Assembly: GCA_039918235.1 (NCBI GenBank)
Contig: JBDSHZ010000006.1
Location: 1 to 41,961, forward strand
Reading direction: 5' to 3'
From: Pseudopedobacter sp039918235
GTDB taxonomy: Bacteria; Bacteroidota; Bacteroidia; Sphingobacteriales; Sphingobacteriaceae
Length of the DNA stretch: 41,961 bases
The position numbers were made by a program, and so were the translations under genes. Each line of letters opens with the position of its first letter. Within the stretch, counting starts at the first letter, position 1. This document shows positions 23,642 through 33,324 of the stretch, piece after piece. Under the pieces are notes generated by a model. The model was given only the letters and a program-made list of their open reading frames with translations, made no database searches and was not told the origin of the DNA.

Positions 23642-26200
23642 CTATTTTTCTCCCTCACTTTTCAGTCTGGTTTTCAGTTTTACCAACTCAAACCATATTA
23701 CAGCAACAAAACCTACTCCAACACAAGTTAATAATTTAGGAATATTAAGCCTTTCAAATTCAAAGAAGGTGGTTAAAGGCGGAACAAATAATAGCAATCC
23801 GGTAATCCCTAAAGTAATGGCAATAATTAATAAAATCAGGTTGTTTTTATAACGGATGGTGGTGAATATAGAATAGTAAAATGAGCGGTTTACCAATGTT
23901 AAAACAATATTTGAAACGATTAAAACGGTAAATACCATGGTACGGGTATGGGCCTCGTCAAAAGATTGATATACCGAGTATTGATAGATAAATAAAGTTC
24001 CGACTGTAATGGCTAAACCTTGAACAATGCTGGTAGTGAGTTCTTTCCAATTGAAAAATGAGGCGGTAAATGGCCGTGGTTTTTGCAGCATGGTGTTTTT
24101 TTCCATCGGCTCGTTCTCGTAAATGATAGAACATGTTGGCCCCATAATCAATTCTAAAAATATGATATGTACTGGCGAGAATATATTAGGATAAATCCAA
24201 CCTAAAGCCAAAGGAATAAATACGGTTAATACAATAGGAATATGAATAGAGATGATGTATTGAATGGCTTTTTTAAGATTGGTGTAAATGCGCCTGCCCA
24301 TGGCTACAGCCTCTACCATTTTAGATAAATCGTCTTCCAATAAAATTAGCGATGCCGCTTGTTTGGCAATTTCGGTTCCCTTTTTACCCATAGCAATGCC
24401 AATATGTGCCGCTTTAAGTGCAGGGCCATCATTCACGCCATCGCCGGTCATGGCAACAATTTCATTTTGGGCTTTCAATGCATTAATGATTCTTAATTTA
24501 GCATCCGGAAACATACGGGTAAAAATACTGGTCTCTTTTACACATTTACTCAGCTCTTGGTCATTCAGCTTCATCAGGTCTTCGCCGTTAATACATTTAT
24601 CGGCATTTTTAAAATCAATTTGATGCGCTATTGCTGCGGTGGTTAGGGCATTGTCTCCAGTAACAATTTTCACATCAATTCCAGCTTTGTAAAAAGCCTG
24701 TAATACGGTTTTAATATTTTCTTTTGGAGGATCGTAAAAAGCCACCAATCCCTTAAATATAAATTGAAACTCTTGTTGCGTTGCAGGAAAGTCATTTCCA
24801 TTAAAGGAAGCTGTCGCTACGCCTAAAACCCGATACCCATCGTTTGCTAGTTTGGCTATAGCATTGTTAATCTGGCTTTTTTCCACCTCATTTAAATTAC
24901 AAATATTAATTAAAGCTTCGGGCGCTCCCTTGGCGGCAATGATTCTATCTCCGTTTTTATTTTCGAATAAATGGGTCATCATTGGAGGCTTCCCTCCTAG
25001 CGGATACTCATGAATCATTCTATAATCATTTCTTTCATCATCAATATCGCTTTCTGCATAAGCTTCATGGAGGGCAATCTCCATCGGATCGAAAGGAATA
25101 GGCTCGCTGGCCCACATGGCTGTTCTAATTAAATCCTTATCGGGTTGGTCTAATTCTTCTGTATTTTTAATTTGATTGGTTTTAAGAACAAAAAGTTGAG
25201 CCAAGCTCATTTTATTTTGGGTGATGGTTCCGGTTTTATCGGTACAGATGACTGAGGCACTGCCCAAAGTCTCCACAGTTTTCATTTGTTTCACTACAAT
25301 GCCCATTTTCATTAAACGCCAAGCACCTATGGCCATAAAAGTGGCAAAAGCAACAGGAATCTCTTCTGGCAGAATACTCATGGCCAGCGTTAATGCTTTA
25401 ATTAAGCTGTCTAAAATATCTTGGGAACGAAAGTAATTGATGCCCCAAACCACTAAGAAAACGATAGCGCCAACCATCACCATCTTTTTTACAAAATTAT
25501 TGATCTGTAATTCTAGCGGTGTTTTCTCTTCGGCTATACTTTCCAGGCTTTCGCCGATTTTACCTAATCTAGTCTGATTACCAATTGCAGTAATGGTAGC
25601 AATTGCCAGTCCGCTTGCTACAGTTGTTCCGTGGAAAATTAAATGGTCTGTAGCCATCGCATCTTTGTAAACCGCTAAAGATTCACCAGTAAGAATGCTT
25701 TCGTTGACAGAAAAATCATTAGAATGAATAATGGTTCCATCGGCAGTAATAGAAGTCCCCTCTTCCACCATTAGGCTATCGCCAACCACTAAATCTTCGC
25801 TATTAATTTCAACCAAAACGCCATTTCTAATGACTTTACATTTGGGCTGAGAAAAATCTTTTAGTTTTTCTAAAGCATTTCTGCTTCTGGCGTCTTGAAG
25901 TAAAGAAATGCCAGCAACCAATACAATTGCCGCTGCTAAAAATATACCATCGCCAGTTTTACCGCTCACAAAGTAAATTGCCGATGCCACCAGCAACAGA
26001 ATAACCATAGGTTCTTTTGCCAATGATTTTACAGCATCTATAAAACCATTTTCCTTTTTATAATTGAGCTGGTTTATTCCGTGTTTTTTTCTCGATTCGA
26101 TGACTTCCGCATCATTTAAACCAGTGGTGTAAGTGCTGTAATTTGTGTTTGCTGTTGCCGATAGGTTTGCGGTAAATACTTTAGGATGCTGATTTTCCAT
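23642..26200 (-). CDS. Cation-transporting P-type ATPase (P2-like, PEEIP variant)
   Basis: ATP-driven cation pump of 852 residues with a typical ten-helix layout. Visible are the actuator TGES at 171-174, the phosphorylation motif DKTGT with D321, and the hinge motif TGDGVNDGPALKAA. The fourth membrane helix carries P278-E-E-I-P282 instead of the PEGLP of Ca2+ pumps, and the sixth helix has LELIMGPTCSIIYENEP instead of the NxxTD ligand motif. It therefore belongs to a separate P2-like subgroup whose ion is not certain. No N-terminal metal-binding CXXC domain is present, so it is not a heavy-metal pump. The nearest neighbours are a small unknown gene and a BON gene, all on the minus strand. 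Confidence 0.9.
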   Translation of the reverse strand: MENQHPKVFTANLSATANTNYSTYTTGLNDAEVIESRKKHGINQLNYKKENGFIDAVKSLAKEPMVILLLVASAIYFVSGKTGDGIFLAAAIVLVAGISLLQDARSRNALEKLKDFSQPKCKVIRNGVLVEINSEDLVVGDSLMVEEGTSITADGTIIHSNDFSVNESILTGESLAVYKDAMATDHLIFHGTTVASGLAIATITAIGNQTRLGKIGESLESIAEEKTPLELQINNFVKKMVMVGAIVFLVVWGINYFRSQDILDSLIKALTLAMSILPEEIPVAFATFMAIGAWRLMKMGIVVKQMKTVETLGSASVICTDKTGTITQNKMSLAQLFVLKTNQIKNTEELDQPDKDLIRTAMWASEPIPFDPMEIALHEAYAESDIDDERNDYRMIHEYPLGGKPPMMTHLFENKNGDRIIAAKGAPEALINICNLNEVEKSQINNAIAKLANDGYRVLGVATASFNGNDFPATQQEFQFIFKGLVAFYDPPKENIKTVLQAFYKAGIDVKIVTGDNALTTAAIAHQIDFKNADKCINGEDLMKLNDQELSKCVKETSIFTRMFPDAKLRIINALKAQNEIVAMTGDGVNDGPALKAAHIGIAMGKKGTEIAKQAASLILLEDDLSKMVEAVAMGRRIYTNLKKAIQYIISIHIPIVLTVFIPLALGWIYPNIFSPVHIIFLELIMGPTCSIIYENEPMEKNTMLQKPRPFTASFFNWKELTTSIVQGLAITVGTLFIYQYSVYQSFDEAHTRTMVFTVLIVSNIVLTLVNRSFYYSIFTTIRYKNNLILLIIAITLGITGLLLFVPPLTTFFEFERLNIPKLLTCVGVGFVAVIWFELVKLKTRLKSEGEK

Positions 26201-26371
26201 ACACTGATATTCTTTTAAATGTAGAAATGGAGATCAATAAAGATAGGTTTGTTAAGGTTGATTTTTCGGGCTATGTTAAATTATTAAACAAAGCCAGTGA
26301 TGTACAATTTGAAAATCAGTACTTTAATCTATTAATATTTTAATGGGAAATTAAACCCATTTTCATTTACC

Positions 26372-26617
26372 TTACAATGGTTCCATGTTTTCATTAAGCA
26401 TGGTAAAATGCCTTTCCAGCATAAATAGCTGATTGTTGTACTCCCAATCCATAAACGCTGTCCAATCTCCATCATCTAAACCTTGTAAACTAATTTTCAC
26501 GTTAAAATCTTTATCACTTCTAAATTTTGAAATTTTGAATCTGTTCTTCATTTCATCCTTCCTGAATTGAACTCTTCCGGTGACAGCATGTGTAAATTGG
26601 ATATTTAAATTTTCCAT
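26372..26617 (-). CDS. Small conserved-looking protein of unknown function
   Basis: 81 residues, with no signal or membrane segment. The centre reads as beta strands (VKISLQGLDDGDWTAFMDWEYNNQLFMLERHFTM) with two Trp residues in DWTAFMDWEY. I do not recognise a family; the pattern faintly recalls FixH-like periplasmic domains, but the membrane anchor they carry is missing. It lies between the P-type ATPase and the BON gene on the same strand, 171 bp before the former. A weak 6-bp hairpin (AATGGG/CCCATT) follows its stop at 26342-26361. Confidence 0.65.
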   Translation of the reverse strand: MENLNIQFTHAVTGRVQFRKDEMKNRFKISKFRSDKDFNVKISLQGLDDGDWTAFMDWEYNNQLFMLERHFTMLNENMEPL

Positions 26618-26741
26618 AAGATCGTTTAATTGATATCCAAATCTGAATAAAAAACAGCAAATGAGAAATGATGAAGATCATCCCATTGTATGATTTGAAT
26701 TTATTTTACAAATGGACCAACCTTGACTACCAAAAAATACT

Positions 26742-27389
26742 TTATTCCACCACCAACTCATTATTTACAGCCAAAACACCCGGAGCATTCCACGCGATCT
26801 TTTCCGCCTCTTCTTTTTGATAAAGAGATTCTACTGTACCATTTAGATCTATCGTATTACCTGCTACTTTAACCCTTATATTTTGATTAGCTGTGGCAGC
26901 ATATCTTAAAAGAGCATGTTCAATAATTCTTTTTTCTACATTGTCTTTTGTTTCTGAAACCAATTCAAGATTATTTGTAAATACCGTTACCCCTTTCACG
27001 CTTCCAACACATTTTTTCGCATCTTCTTTTTGGAAATTATAAGTCACTTCGCCATTGAGCGTTACATGCCCCTCTTCTGCCTTAACTTTAATACGATCTA
27101 TAGGAATCCATTTTAATCTTAAACATTTAAGTACATTCTTTTCAATTTCATGATCGGTGGTTTCATTTTCCAAAACAGCCTTAACTGTAATATGATCAAG
27201 AATTGACTTTACGCCATTAATGCTTTTAGCAATGCTTTCTGCATGAAGTTTTTCTTGATAACTTTGGACTTCACCAGTTAAAGTTACCAACCCTTCATGT
27301 ACATTTACGGTTAATGCTACATGCTTTAAGAGCGGATCCCATTTAAAGGCATCTTGAACATCTTTTTCTAAATTGCGATCAGTCTTCAT
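26742..27389 (-). CDS. Triple BON-domain protein
   Basis: Three consecutive BON domains of about 65 residues each, each with a helix, then [VLI]-x-G-x-V-T-L-x-G-x-V and a helix ending in G[VI]: VHEGLVTLTGEV, AEEGHVTLNGEV and VAGNTIDLNGTV. BON domains bind membrane or lipid surfaces; OsmY-type proteins act in osmotic and stress protection. There is no signal peptide, so it is probably cytoplasmic. I place the start at the ATG at 27389 (MKTDRNLEKD) rather than a GTG 16 codons upstream, because the pseudogene remnant at 17638 begins with the matching MKSDLDLEK. Multi-BON proteins often accompany universal stress proteins and P-type ATPases in stress islands. Confidence 0.9.
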   Translation of the reverse strand: MKTDRNLEKDVQDAFKWDPLLKHVALTVNVHEGLVTLTGEVQSYQEKLHAESIAKSINGVKSILDHITVKAVLENETTDHEIEKNVLKCLRLKWIPIDRIKVKAEEGHVTLNGEVTYNFQKEDAKKCVGSVKGVTVFTNNLELVSETKDNVEKRIIEHALLRYAATANQNIRVKVAGNTIDLNGTVESLYQKEEAEKIAWNAPGVLAVNNELVVE

Positions 27390-27536
27390 TTGATGATGAG
27401 CTATTGTTGAATGATAAAGTTCAGAATTTAACCACACCGGTATGTTATATAATTCTATAATTAAGTTGCATCATTCACACCTTTAATTCCAACCACATGC
27501 TTTAATAAGCATTTAATGCCTTATTATTCAAATTAC

Positions 27537-27555
27537 AATCAATTTTCAATTGATT
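27537..27555. promoter_or_regulatory. Palindrome AATCAATT-TTC-AATTGATT upstream of the CheB-CheR kinase
   Basis: A perfect 8-bp inverted repeat with a 3-bp centre lies in the divergent space between the BON gene and the kinase gene, about 100 bp before the latter. It contains TTGAT half-sites like those bound by Crp/Fnr proteins but in outward orientation, so it is not a canonical FNR box. A regulator site is plausible, not shown. Confidence 0.4.
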
Positions 27556-27656
27556 AAATATCGCATTCAGAATAAACTCAGCGTATGCCAACAATAATTT
27601 AGTTACATTTATGAAGGATTGTAAAGCTAGTCTACACTCCTTTTAATTAAATAATC

Positions 27657-30600
27657 ATGGCTAAAATTATTGATCAACAGTATATTATAGCTATAGGCGC
27701 TTCGGCCGGTGGCTTAGAAGCAATCTCCGCTTTTTTTGATTATACCCCTCTTGATGCGGTTTCCTATATTTTAATACAGCACCTATCTTCTGATTTTAAA
27801 AGTCAGATGGTGCATATTCTAGAGCAACATAGCAAACTGGAAGTTGTTGAAGCTGTAGAAAACGTTGATATTAAACCGAATACAGTTTACCTTATTCCCA
27901 GTTCTAAGTTTATGACTGTGGAAAACGGAAGACTATTGCTATCCGACAAAAAAGATAAATCTAGGCCATATATGACCATAGATTATTTTTTTGCCTCTCT
28001 GGCAAAAGAGCGTGGTGATAGAGCAATAGGCGTTATTTTATCGGGTACTGGTAATGATGGTTCGCGTGGTGCAGAAGCGATTAAAAATGCCGGAGGACTT
28101 GTTTTGGTGCAAAATCCTGAAAGTGCTAGCTATAACGGAATGCCACTGGCAGCCATAGCAACAGATTGTGTAGACCTGGTGCTCTCACCTGAGGAAATGC
28201 CACAAGTGATTGAAAATTATGTTAAAGAGGGAAAACTTTCCTTTCCTAATGGACAAAAATCTGAAGAAATTACAGAGGAGGAACTCGCACAAATATTCAT
28301 CCTGATTAAAGTGAATTTACCACTTGATTTTTCAGACTATAAACGCCCTACCATTATTAGAAGAATTGCTAGGCGAATGGCAGAGCACAATTTTAACCAG
28401 ATTAGCAGCTATTACAATTATTTAAAAAACAATGCGTCGGAAGTAGAATTACTGGCTAATGACTTTTTAATCAATGTGACTTCTTTCTTCCGGGATTCGG
28501 ATGCCTTTAAAATTATTGGAGAAAAGGTAATTCCAGAAATTATAAATAATAGTGCTGAAGTATTAAAAATATGGGTAGCCGGTTGTGCAACTGGCGAAGA
28601 AGCTTATTCTATTGCTATCTTGGTAAAAGAGTATTTAACCAAACATCCAAAAGACCTTGAAATTAAAATATTTGCCACTGATATTAGTAAAGCTGTTTTA
28701 GATAGGGCTTCTAAGGGCATTTATTCAGACATTATAGAGAAAACGGTTTCAAAAGAAAGACTGGACAAATATTTCAGTAAAGATGGAACAAATTATAAAG
28801 TGAAACACGATATCAGAAAAATGTTGGTATTTGCACAGCATGATTTGGTTAAAAATCCACCTTATTGCAATGTCGATTTAATTAGTTGTCGTAACCTATT
28901 GATTTACCTCAATTTAGTGCTTCAAAAAAAGGTGTTTACCATGTTGCATTTTGGATTAAAAAAGAATGGTTACCTCTTTTTAGGCCCAAGCGAAAATGCT
29001 GGAGCTTTAAAAGAGGATTTTGATGAGGTGAGCAAAAAATGGAATATCTTCAAAAGTAATAAAACGGGCCACGCCGTAAAGTTTGATGCTTTTTCTTCTC
29101 ATGTGATGGAAGAAATAAAAAGCACTAAAACCGAATTGGGTAAAAAAACACTCATGCCTGCTTCAAAATCTGCTTTAACAGAAGAAATTGATTCATTTTT
29201 ATATCAAGAATCTGGTCTTAGTGGCGTATGTACCAATGAAAATTTGGTTGTAGTGCAATCTTTCGGAGATGTTACCTCCTATTTAAAGAACGAGAATTTT
29301 AATTTCAATCTTAATGAACTTTTGCCAGAAAGCATTGCTATGGTTTTTAAGGCCGCAGCACATAAAGCTTTAATGCTAGATGAAAGAGTATTGTTGAAAG
29401 ATGTTACGATGGAAGGCAACAAAACTGAAAAAAAACGATTGGTAAACATCACCATCAGTCCTTTCTATCTTCATCATTCAGAAGCAAGAATGTTGCTCAT
29501 CGTGTTTTCAGACGCTAAAGCTAAAAAATCAGACCATCATGTGATAAACATTGCAGATGTTAACGAGGTAAAAAAAGAACACTTAATTAGTCTGGAAATA
29601 GAGAATGCAGAATTAAAACACAACTTGGCGGTTGCTAATGAACGAATAGAATCATCGAATGAAAATATGCAGTCTTTTAACGAAGAGTTACAATCTGCCA
29701 ACGAAGAAATGCAATCTTCTAACGAGGAAATGCAAAGCACCAATGAAGAGTTACAATCGGTAAATGAAGAACTGCAGACCATTAATAAAGAACACCAAAC
29801 CACCATTAATGAATTAACAGATTTAAATGATGATTTGAACAATTACTTTAGAAGCAATACCAACGGTCAGCTTTTTGTTGATCGTGAGCTATTGTTAAAA
29901 AGATATTCTCCTGGTGCAGTAAAGCATATCAATATTAGGGAAAGTGATATTGGTCGCCCGCTCAGCAATATTACCACCAATATAAAGTTTGAAACGTTAA
30001 ATGAAGACATTAAAAAGGTAATTAAAGATGAAACAACGATCACCAGAGAAGCGGAATCTGTTGACGGTAAAATTTATCAGGTAATGACAATGCCTTATTT
30101 GAAAAAGGGCAGCAAAAAACCAGATGGCGCTATTGTTACTTTTTATGATATTTCTGAGCTTAAAAAACTGCTGAACGAATTAGATATTTCTAATGTCAGT
30201 TTACAGCAATCAATAAAAACTGCAGAGGATGGAAAAGATAAAGTGAGCCAATCTTTAGAGAAAGAAAAAGAACTGGGTATTTTAAAAAGTCGCTTTGTAT
30301 CTATGGCGTCACACGAGTTTAGAACACCGCTAAGTTCAATACAATTATCCACATCGCTAATTGATAAATATGCAAAGGCTTATGAAAACTCAAATATTGA
30401 AAACCATATTGGTAAAATAAAAGTATCGGTTGGTAACCTCACCGCAATCTTAAATGATTTTTTATCATTAGACAAACTGGAAGGCGGAAAAGTTGAAGCC
30501 TTAAAAACTGTATTTGACATCGTAGAATTTGGTAAAAATATTACTGAAGAAATGCAGATGATTGCCAAAAAAACTCAAAAAATTATTTTCAAACACACTG

Positions 30601-30956
30601 GCATAATTAATAAGATAAAATTAGACGAATGCTTGTTGAAAAACTGTTTGGTTAACCTGATTAGTAATGCCATTAAATATTCTGGCGTAAACACTTTTAT
30701 TGAATTCAATACAACTGTTGAAAACTCGCTTTTAACAATTGTGATTAAAGACAATGGCATAGGTATTCCTGATGAAGATCAAAAACACTTATTTGAGGCA
30801 TTTTTTAGAGCCCATAATACAGGAACTGTTCCAGGTACTGGCTTGGGACTTAACATAGTGACCCGTTATACGGAATTGATGAACGGACAAATTAAATTTT
30901 ACAGTAAAATAAATGAAGGAACCGTTTTTACGCTCACTTTTCCACTTTCAGCCTAA
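27657..30956 (+). CDS. CheB-CheR-PAS hybrid sensor histidine kinase
   Basis: 1099 residues. Residues 10-190 form a CheB methylesterase domain with GASAGG (S16), QHL (H42) and GTGNDG (D134). About 205-480 is a CheR methyltransferase with the SAM motif WVAGCATGEEAYS (308-315) and the DLISCRNLLIYL motif. A PAS-like region follows (~520-630), then a coiled coil of SNEELQ heptads (~660-720), a second PAS and a histidine kinase with H886 in ASHEFRTP, the N box LISNAIKYSG, DNGIGIP and GTGLGLNIV. There is no receiver domain. Such proteins are common in Bacteroidetes. No chemotaxis receptors are in the window, so CheB/CheR here are presumably regulatory. Confidence 0.93.
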   Translation: MAKIIDQQYIIAIGASAGGLEAISAFFDYTPLDAVSYILIQHLSSDFKSQMVHILEQHSKLEVVEAVENVDIKPNTVYLIPSSKFMTVENGRLLLSDKKDKSRPYMTIDYFFASLAKERGDRAIGVILSGTGNDGSRGAEAIKNAGGLVLVQNPESASYNGMPLAAIATDCVDLVLSPEEMPQVIENYVKEGKLSFPNGQKSEEITEEELAQIFILIKVNLPLDFSDYKRPTIIRRIARRMAEHNFNQISSYYNYLKNNASEVELLANDFLINVTSFFRDSDAFKIIGEKVIPEIINNSAEVLKIWVAGCATGEEAYSIAILVKEYLTKHPKDLEIKIFATDISKAVLDRASKGIYSDIIEKTVSKERLDKYFSKDGTNYKVKHDIRKMLVFAQHDLVKNPPYCNVDLISCRNLLIYLNLVLQKKVFTMLHFGLKKNGYLFLGPSENAGALKEDFDEVSKKWNIFKSNKTGHAVKFDAFSSHVMEEIKSTKTELGKKTLMPASKSALTEEIDSFLYQESGLSGVCTNENLVVVQSFGDVTSYLKNENFNFNLNELLPESIAMVFKAAAHKALMLDERVLLKDVTMEGNKTEKKRLVNITISPFYLHHSEARMLLIVFSDAKAKKSDHHVINIADVNEVKKEHLISLEIENAELKHNLAVANERIESSNENMQSFNEELQSANEEMQSSNEEMQSTNEELQSVNEELQTINKEHQTTINELTDLNDDLNNYFRSNTNGQLFVDRELLLKRYSPGAVKHINIRESDIGRPLSNITTNIKFETLNEDIKKVIKDETTITREAESVDGKIYQVMTMPYLKKGSKKPDGAIVTFYDISELKKLLNELDISNVSLQQSIKTAEDGKDKVSQSLEKEKELGILKSRFVSMASHEFRTPLSSIQLSTSLIDKYAKAYENSNIENHIGKIKVSVGNLTAILNDFLSLDKLEGGKVEALKTVFDIVEFGKNITEEMQMIAKKTQKIIFKHTGIINKIKLDECLLKNCLVNLISNAIKYSGVNTFIEFNTTVENSLLTIVIKDNGIGIPDEDQKHLFEAFFRAHNTGTVPGTGLGLNIVTRYTELMNGQIKFYSKINEGTVFTLTFPLSA

Positions 30957-31217
30957 TGATTTTGTGATCTAAAAATTTTTTTTTAATTGCTTTTAAAGCT
31001 GATGATAAACATGATTACTAATGTAAAAACCCAGTGCTTAAAAACATCTATTGAAATGCTTTTAATCATTTTTTGCTCATTAGCTAGTAATTAGCTTTGT
31101 TCATAGAAGTTTATACTTTACGCTATAAACTAATGCTCTACCATTAGTAAAGTTCATTAGCATTTATTATTCATTTAAAAAACGGTAGGGCTAAATCAAC
31201 CAAATAACCTAATAATA
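30957..31217. other. Leader region of the second kinase with CATTAG cluster
   Basis: A 261-bp spacer between the two kinases. The hexamer CATTAG (or its complement CTAATG) occurs five times, at 31018-31023, 31078-31083, 31130-31135, 31142-31147 and 31155-31160. Two of them form the perfect palindrome ACTAATG-CTCTAC-CATTAGT (31129-31148). Two more tandem copies are found at 33256-33267 after this gene. The rest of the spacer is AT-rich, without coding potential. Confidence 0.7.
31072..31099 (+). promoter_or_regulatory. Candidate Bacteroidetes promoter for the second kinase
   Basis: TTTG at 31072-31075 and TAGCTTTG (TAnnTTTG) at 31092-31099, spaced by 16 bp, fit the -33/-7 consensus of Bacteroidetes sigma-ABfr, though the spacer is at the short end. 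Transcription would start near 31105, leaving a leader of about 110 nt containing the CATTAG palindrome. Confidence 0.5.
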
Positions 31218-33056
31218 ATGCAAGAAGATAAAATATTGGTTTCATCTACAATTACTAAAGATAGCTTTTATCACAAAGGTCAAGTGGCTGTGCTAGAAGC
31301 AGCTGGGCTAAGTGGCGTTTGCACCGATGAAAACTTGATGGTTGTACTTTCTTTTGGCGATAATGTTGATTATTTAAGAAAGCAAAACTTTAATCGTAAC
31401 CTTTGCGATTTGTTGCCAGACCAATTATCCGTAAAAATTAAAGTGGCTGCCAGTCATGCTTTTCAATCAAAACATCAGGTTACTTTAAATGGAATATCCT
31501 TTGAAAACGAGCAAACTTCTGCAAAATATTCGGCAAATGTGGTCATCAATCCTTATCTAAATATTGAATCTAACGAACCTCTATTATTAATTCTTTTTAC
31601 AACTATAGGAACTCAAAATAAAGATTTAGGCTTACTTGTGCCAGAAGAATTAAAGCAACTGACTAGAAAGCACCTCGTTAACTTAGAGCAGGAGCTTGAA
31701 ACTACCAAACAAAATTTGGATGTGGCTTATCAAATGATTGATGCGTCAAATGAAAATGTACAATCTTTTAATGAGGAGCTGCAATCTGCTAACGAAGAAA
31801 TGCAAAGTGCAAACGAAGAACTGCAATCTGTTAATGAGGAGTTACAAACCATTAATAAAGAGCAACATGACACCAATGTTGAATTAACCGAATCGAACGA
31901 TAATTTGAATAATTACTTCCGTAGCAATACCAATGGACAATTATTTGTTGACCATAATTTGTTTTTAAAAAAATATTCGCCCGGGGCAGTGAAGTTGATT
32001 AACTTACAGGAGAGTGATATTGGCAGACCCTTAGCTCATATTACCACGAATATCAAATTTGAAACGCTAATAGAAGATATTAAAAAAGTGATATTGGATG
32101 GAAAGTCTATTATCCGCGAAGCAGAATCATCTGACGGGAAAATATACCAAGTAATGACCATGCCCTATATTCGTGAAAATGATCATCTAACAGACGGGGC
32201 AATTATCAGTTTTTATGATATTACAGAACTAAAACAATTACTCTCTGCATTAGATATCAGCAATAAAAGGCTGACAGATAACATGATGGAGATTGAATTA
32301 AGTAAAGAGCAGGTAAGCTTGTCTTTAGAAAAAGAGAAACACCTAAATTTGATGAAAAGCCGTTTTGTTTCCATGGCTTCACATGAATTTAAAACGCCGC
32401 TTACCTCCATTCAGTTATCTGCCGAATTAATTGGACGGCTTGCCGTACAGTTGGATCAACCAGTTATTAAGAAATATACACTTTCTATAAAAAATGCTTC
32501 TAAAAACCTGAATAATATTTTAAACGATTATTTATCGCTTGAGCTACTGGAAACAGGCAAAATCAATCCTATTTTAAGTGAGTTTGATATTGTAAAATTT
32601 GCTCAGGATCTTATAGATGACATGAGTTCTTTAGCAAAACCCAACCAACAACTCCTATACAGTCATAGCGGAAAACAGCATTTAGTTACACTAAACCCAT
32701 CATTGCTAAAAAACTGTATCATCAACTTAATTAGTAATGCCATTAAATACTCTGGTCCAGATTCTAACATTGAGTGTCATACAAAAACCACGAGTAAAGA
32801 ACTGATGATTATCATCAGCGATAATGGCATTGGTATTCCCAAAAAAGATCAAAAGCATTTATTTGAAGCATTCTTCCGGGCGCACAATACAGGCAATATT
32901 CCGGGAACAGGATTAGGATTAAATATTGTAACGAGATACACCGAGCTGATGAAAGGTAAAATAAGGTTTAAAAGCCAAGAAGGTAAGGGAACTACTTTTA
33001 CCATTAATTTTCCTATCCGTCCAAATATTCAGGCTTCAGGTATTGTTAAAAATTGA
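31218..33056 (+). CDS. PAS histidine kinase, tandem paralogue without CheB-CheR
   Basis: 612 residues homologous throughout to the C-terminal half of the preceding kinase, starting at its first PAS (GLSGVCTDENLMVVLSFGD vs GLSGVCTNENLVVVQSFGD). It has the PAS region, the NEELQ coiled coil (one heptad shorter), the second PAS (NNYFRSNTNGQLFVD) and the kinase domain: H389 in ASHEFKTP, LISNAIKYSG, DNGIGIP and GTGLGLNIV. The CheB and CheR modules are absent, and only about 30 unrelated residues precede the homologous part. This is a tandem duplicate that lost or never received the N-terminal modules. It may heterodimerise with its neighbour, an inference from the shared coiled coil. Confidence 0.93.
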   Translation: MQEDKILVSSTITKDSFYHKGQVAVLEAAGLSGVCTDENLMVVLSFGDNVDYLRKQNFNRNLCDLLPDQLSVKIKVAASHAFQSKHQVTLNGISFENEQTSAKYSANVVINPYLNIESNEPLLLILFTTIGTQNKDLGLLVPEELKQLTRKHLVNLEQELETTKQNLDVAYQMIDASNENVQSFNEELQSANEEMQSANEELQSVNEELQTINKEQHDTNVELTESNDNLNNYFRSNTNGQLFVDHNLFLKKYSPGAVKLINLQESDIGRPLAHITTNIKFETLIEDIKKVILDGKSIIREAESSDGKIYQVMTMPYIRENDHLTDGAIISFYDITELKQLLSALDISNKRLTDNMMEIELSKEQVSLSLEKEKHLNLMKSRFVSMASHEFKTPLTSIQLSAELIGRLAVQLDQPVIKKYTLSIKNASKNLNNILNDYLSLELLETGKINPILSEFDIVKFAQDLIDDMSSLAKPNQQLLYSHSGKQHLVTLNPSLLKNCIINLISNAIKYSGPDSNIECHTKTTSKELMIIISDNGIGIPKKDQKHLFEAFFRAHNTGNIPGTGLGLNIVTRYTELMKGKIRFKSQEGKGTTFTINFPIRPNIQASGIVKN

Positions 33057-33324
33057 TTTTTGTTTTTAAAGCAAAAACCTATTAAGAAATAATGCTAAGA
33101 AATACTGAGTAATGTTTCTGATTCTTAATCAAAATTCTATAGCTCCTTCTTTGATGACACACATCAACCTTTAAACAAACTTGCATCACTCTTTTGCAAT
33201 CCGCTTACACCGACCTTTAAAATTATTAAAACATGAGGACATGACTGGCTTTTAGCTAATGCTAATGAGGTCAGGATAATAATTAATGATACAATTTAAT
33301 TTTAAAATCGTGACTTACAAAGGT

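Noticed and set aside
27390..27437. Longer BON protein beginning with GTG
   Set aside because: The extra 16 residues are not part of the domain, and the matching pseudogene begins at the equivalent of the ATG at 27389.
29620..29830. NEELQ repeats as a DNA tandem repeat or mobile sequence
   Set aside because: They are coding heptads of a coiled coil typical of CheB-CheR-PAS kinases, with codons varied between repeats.
29537..29842. Antisense Cys/Ser-rich ORF opposite the kinase coiled coil
   Set aside because: It is a shadow of the repetitive NEELQ codons on the other strand, with no start context and an implausible composition.
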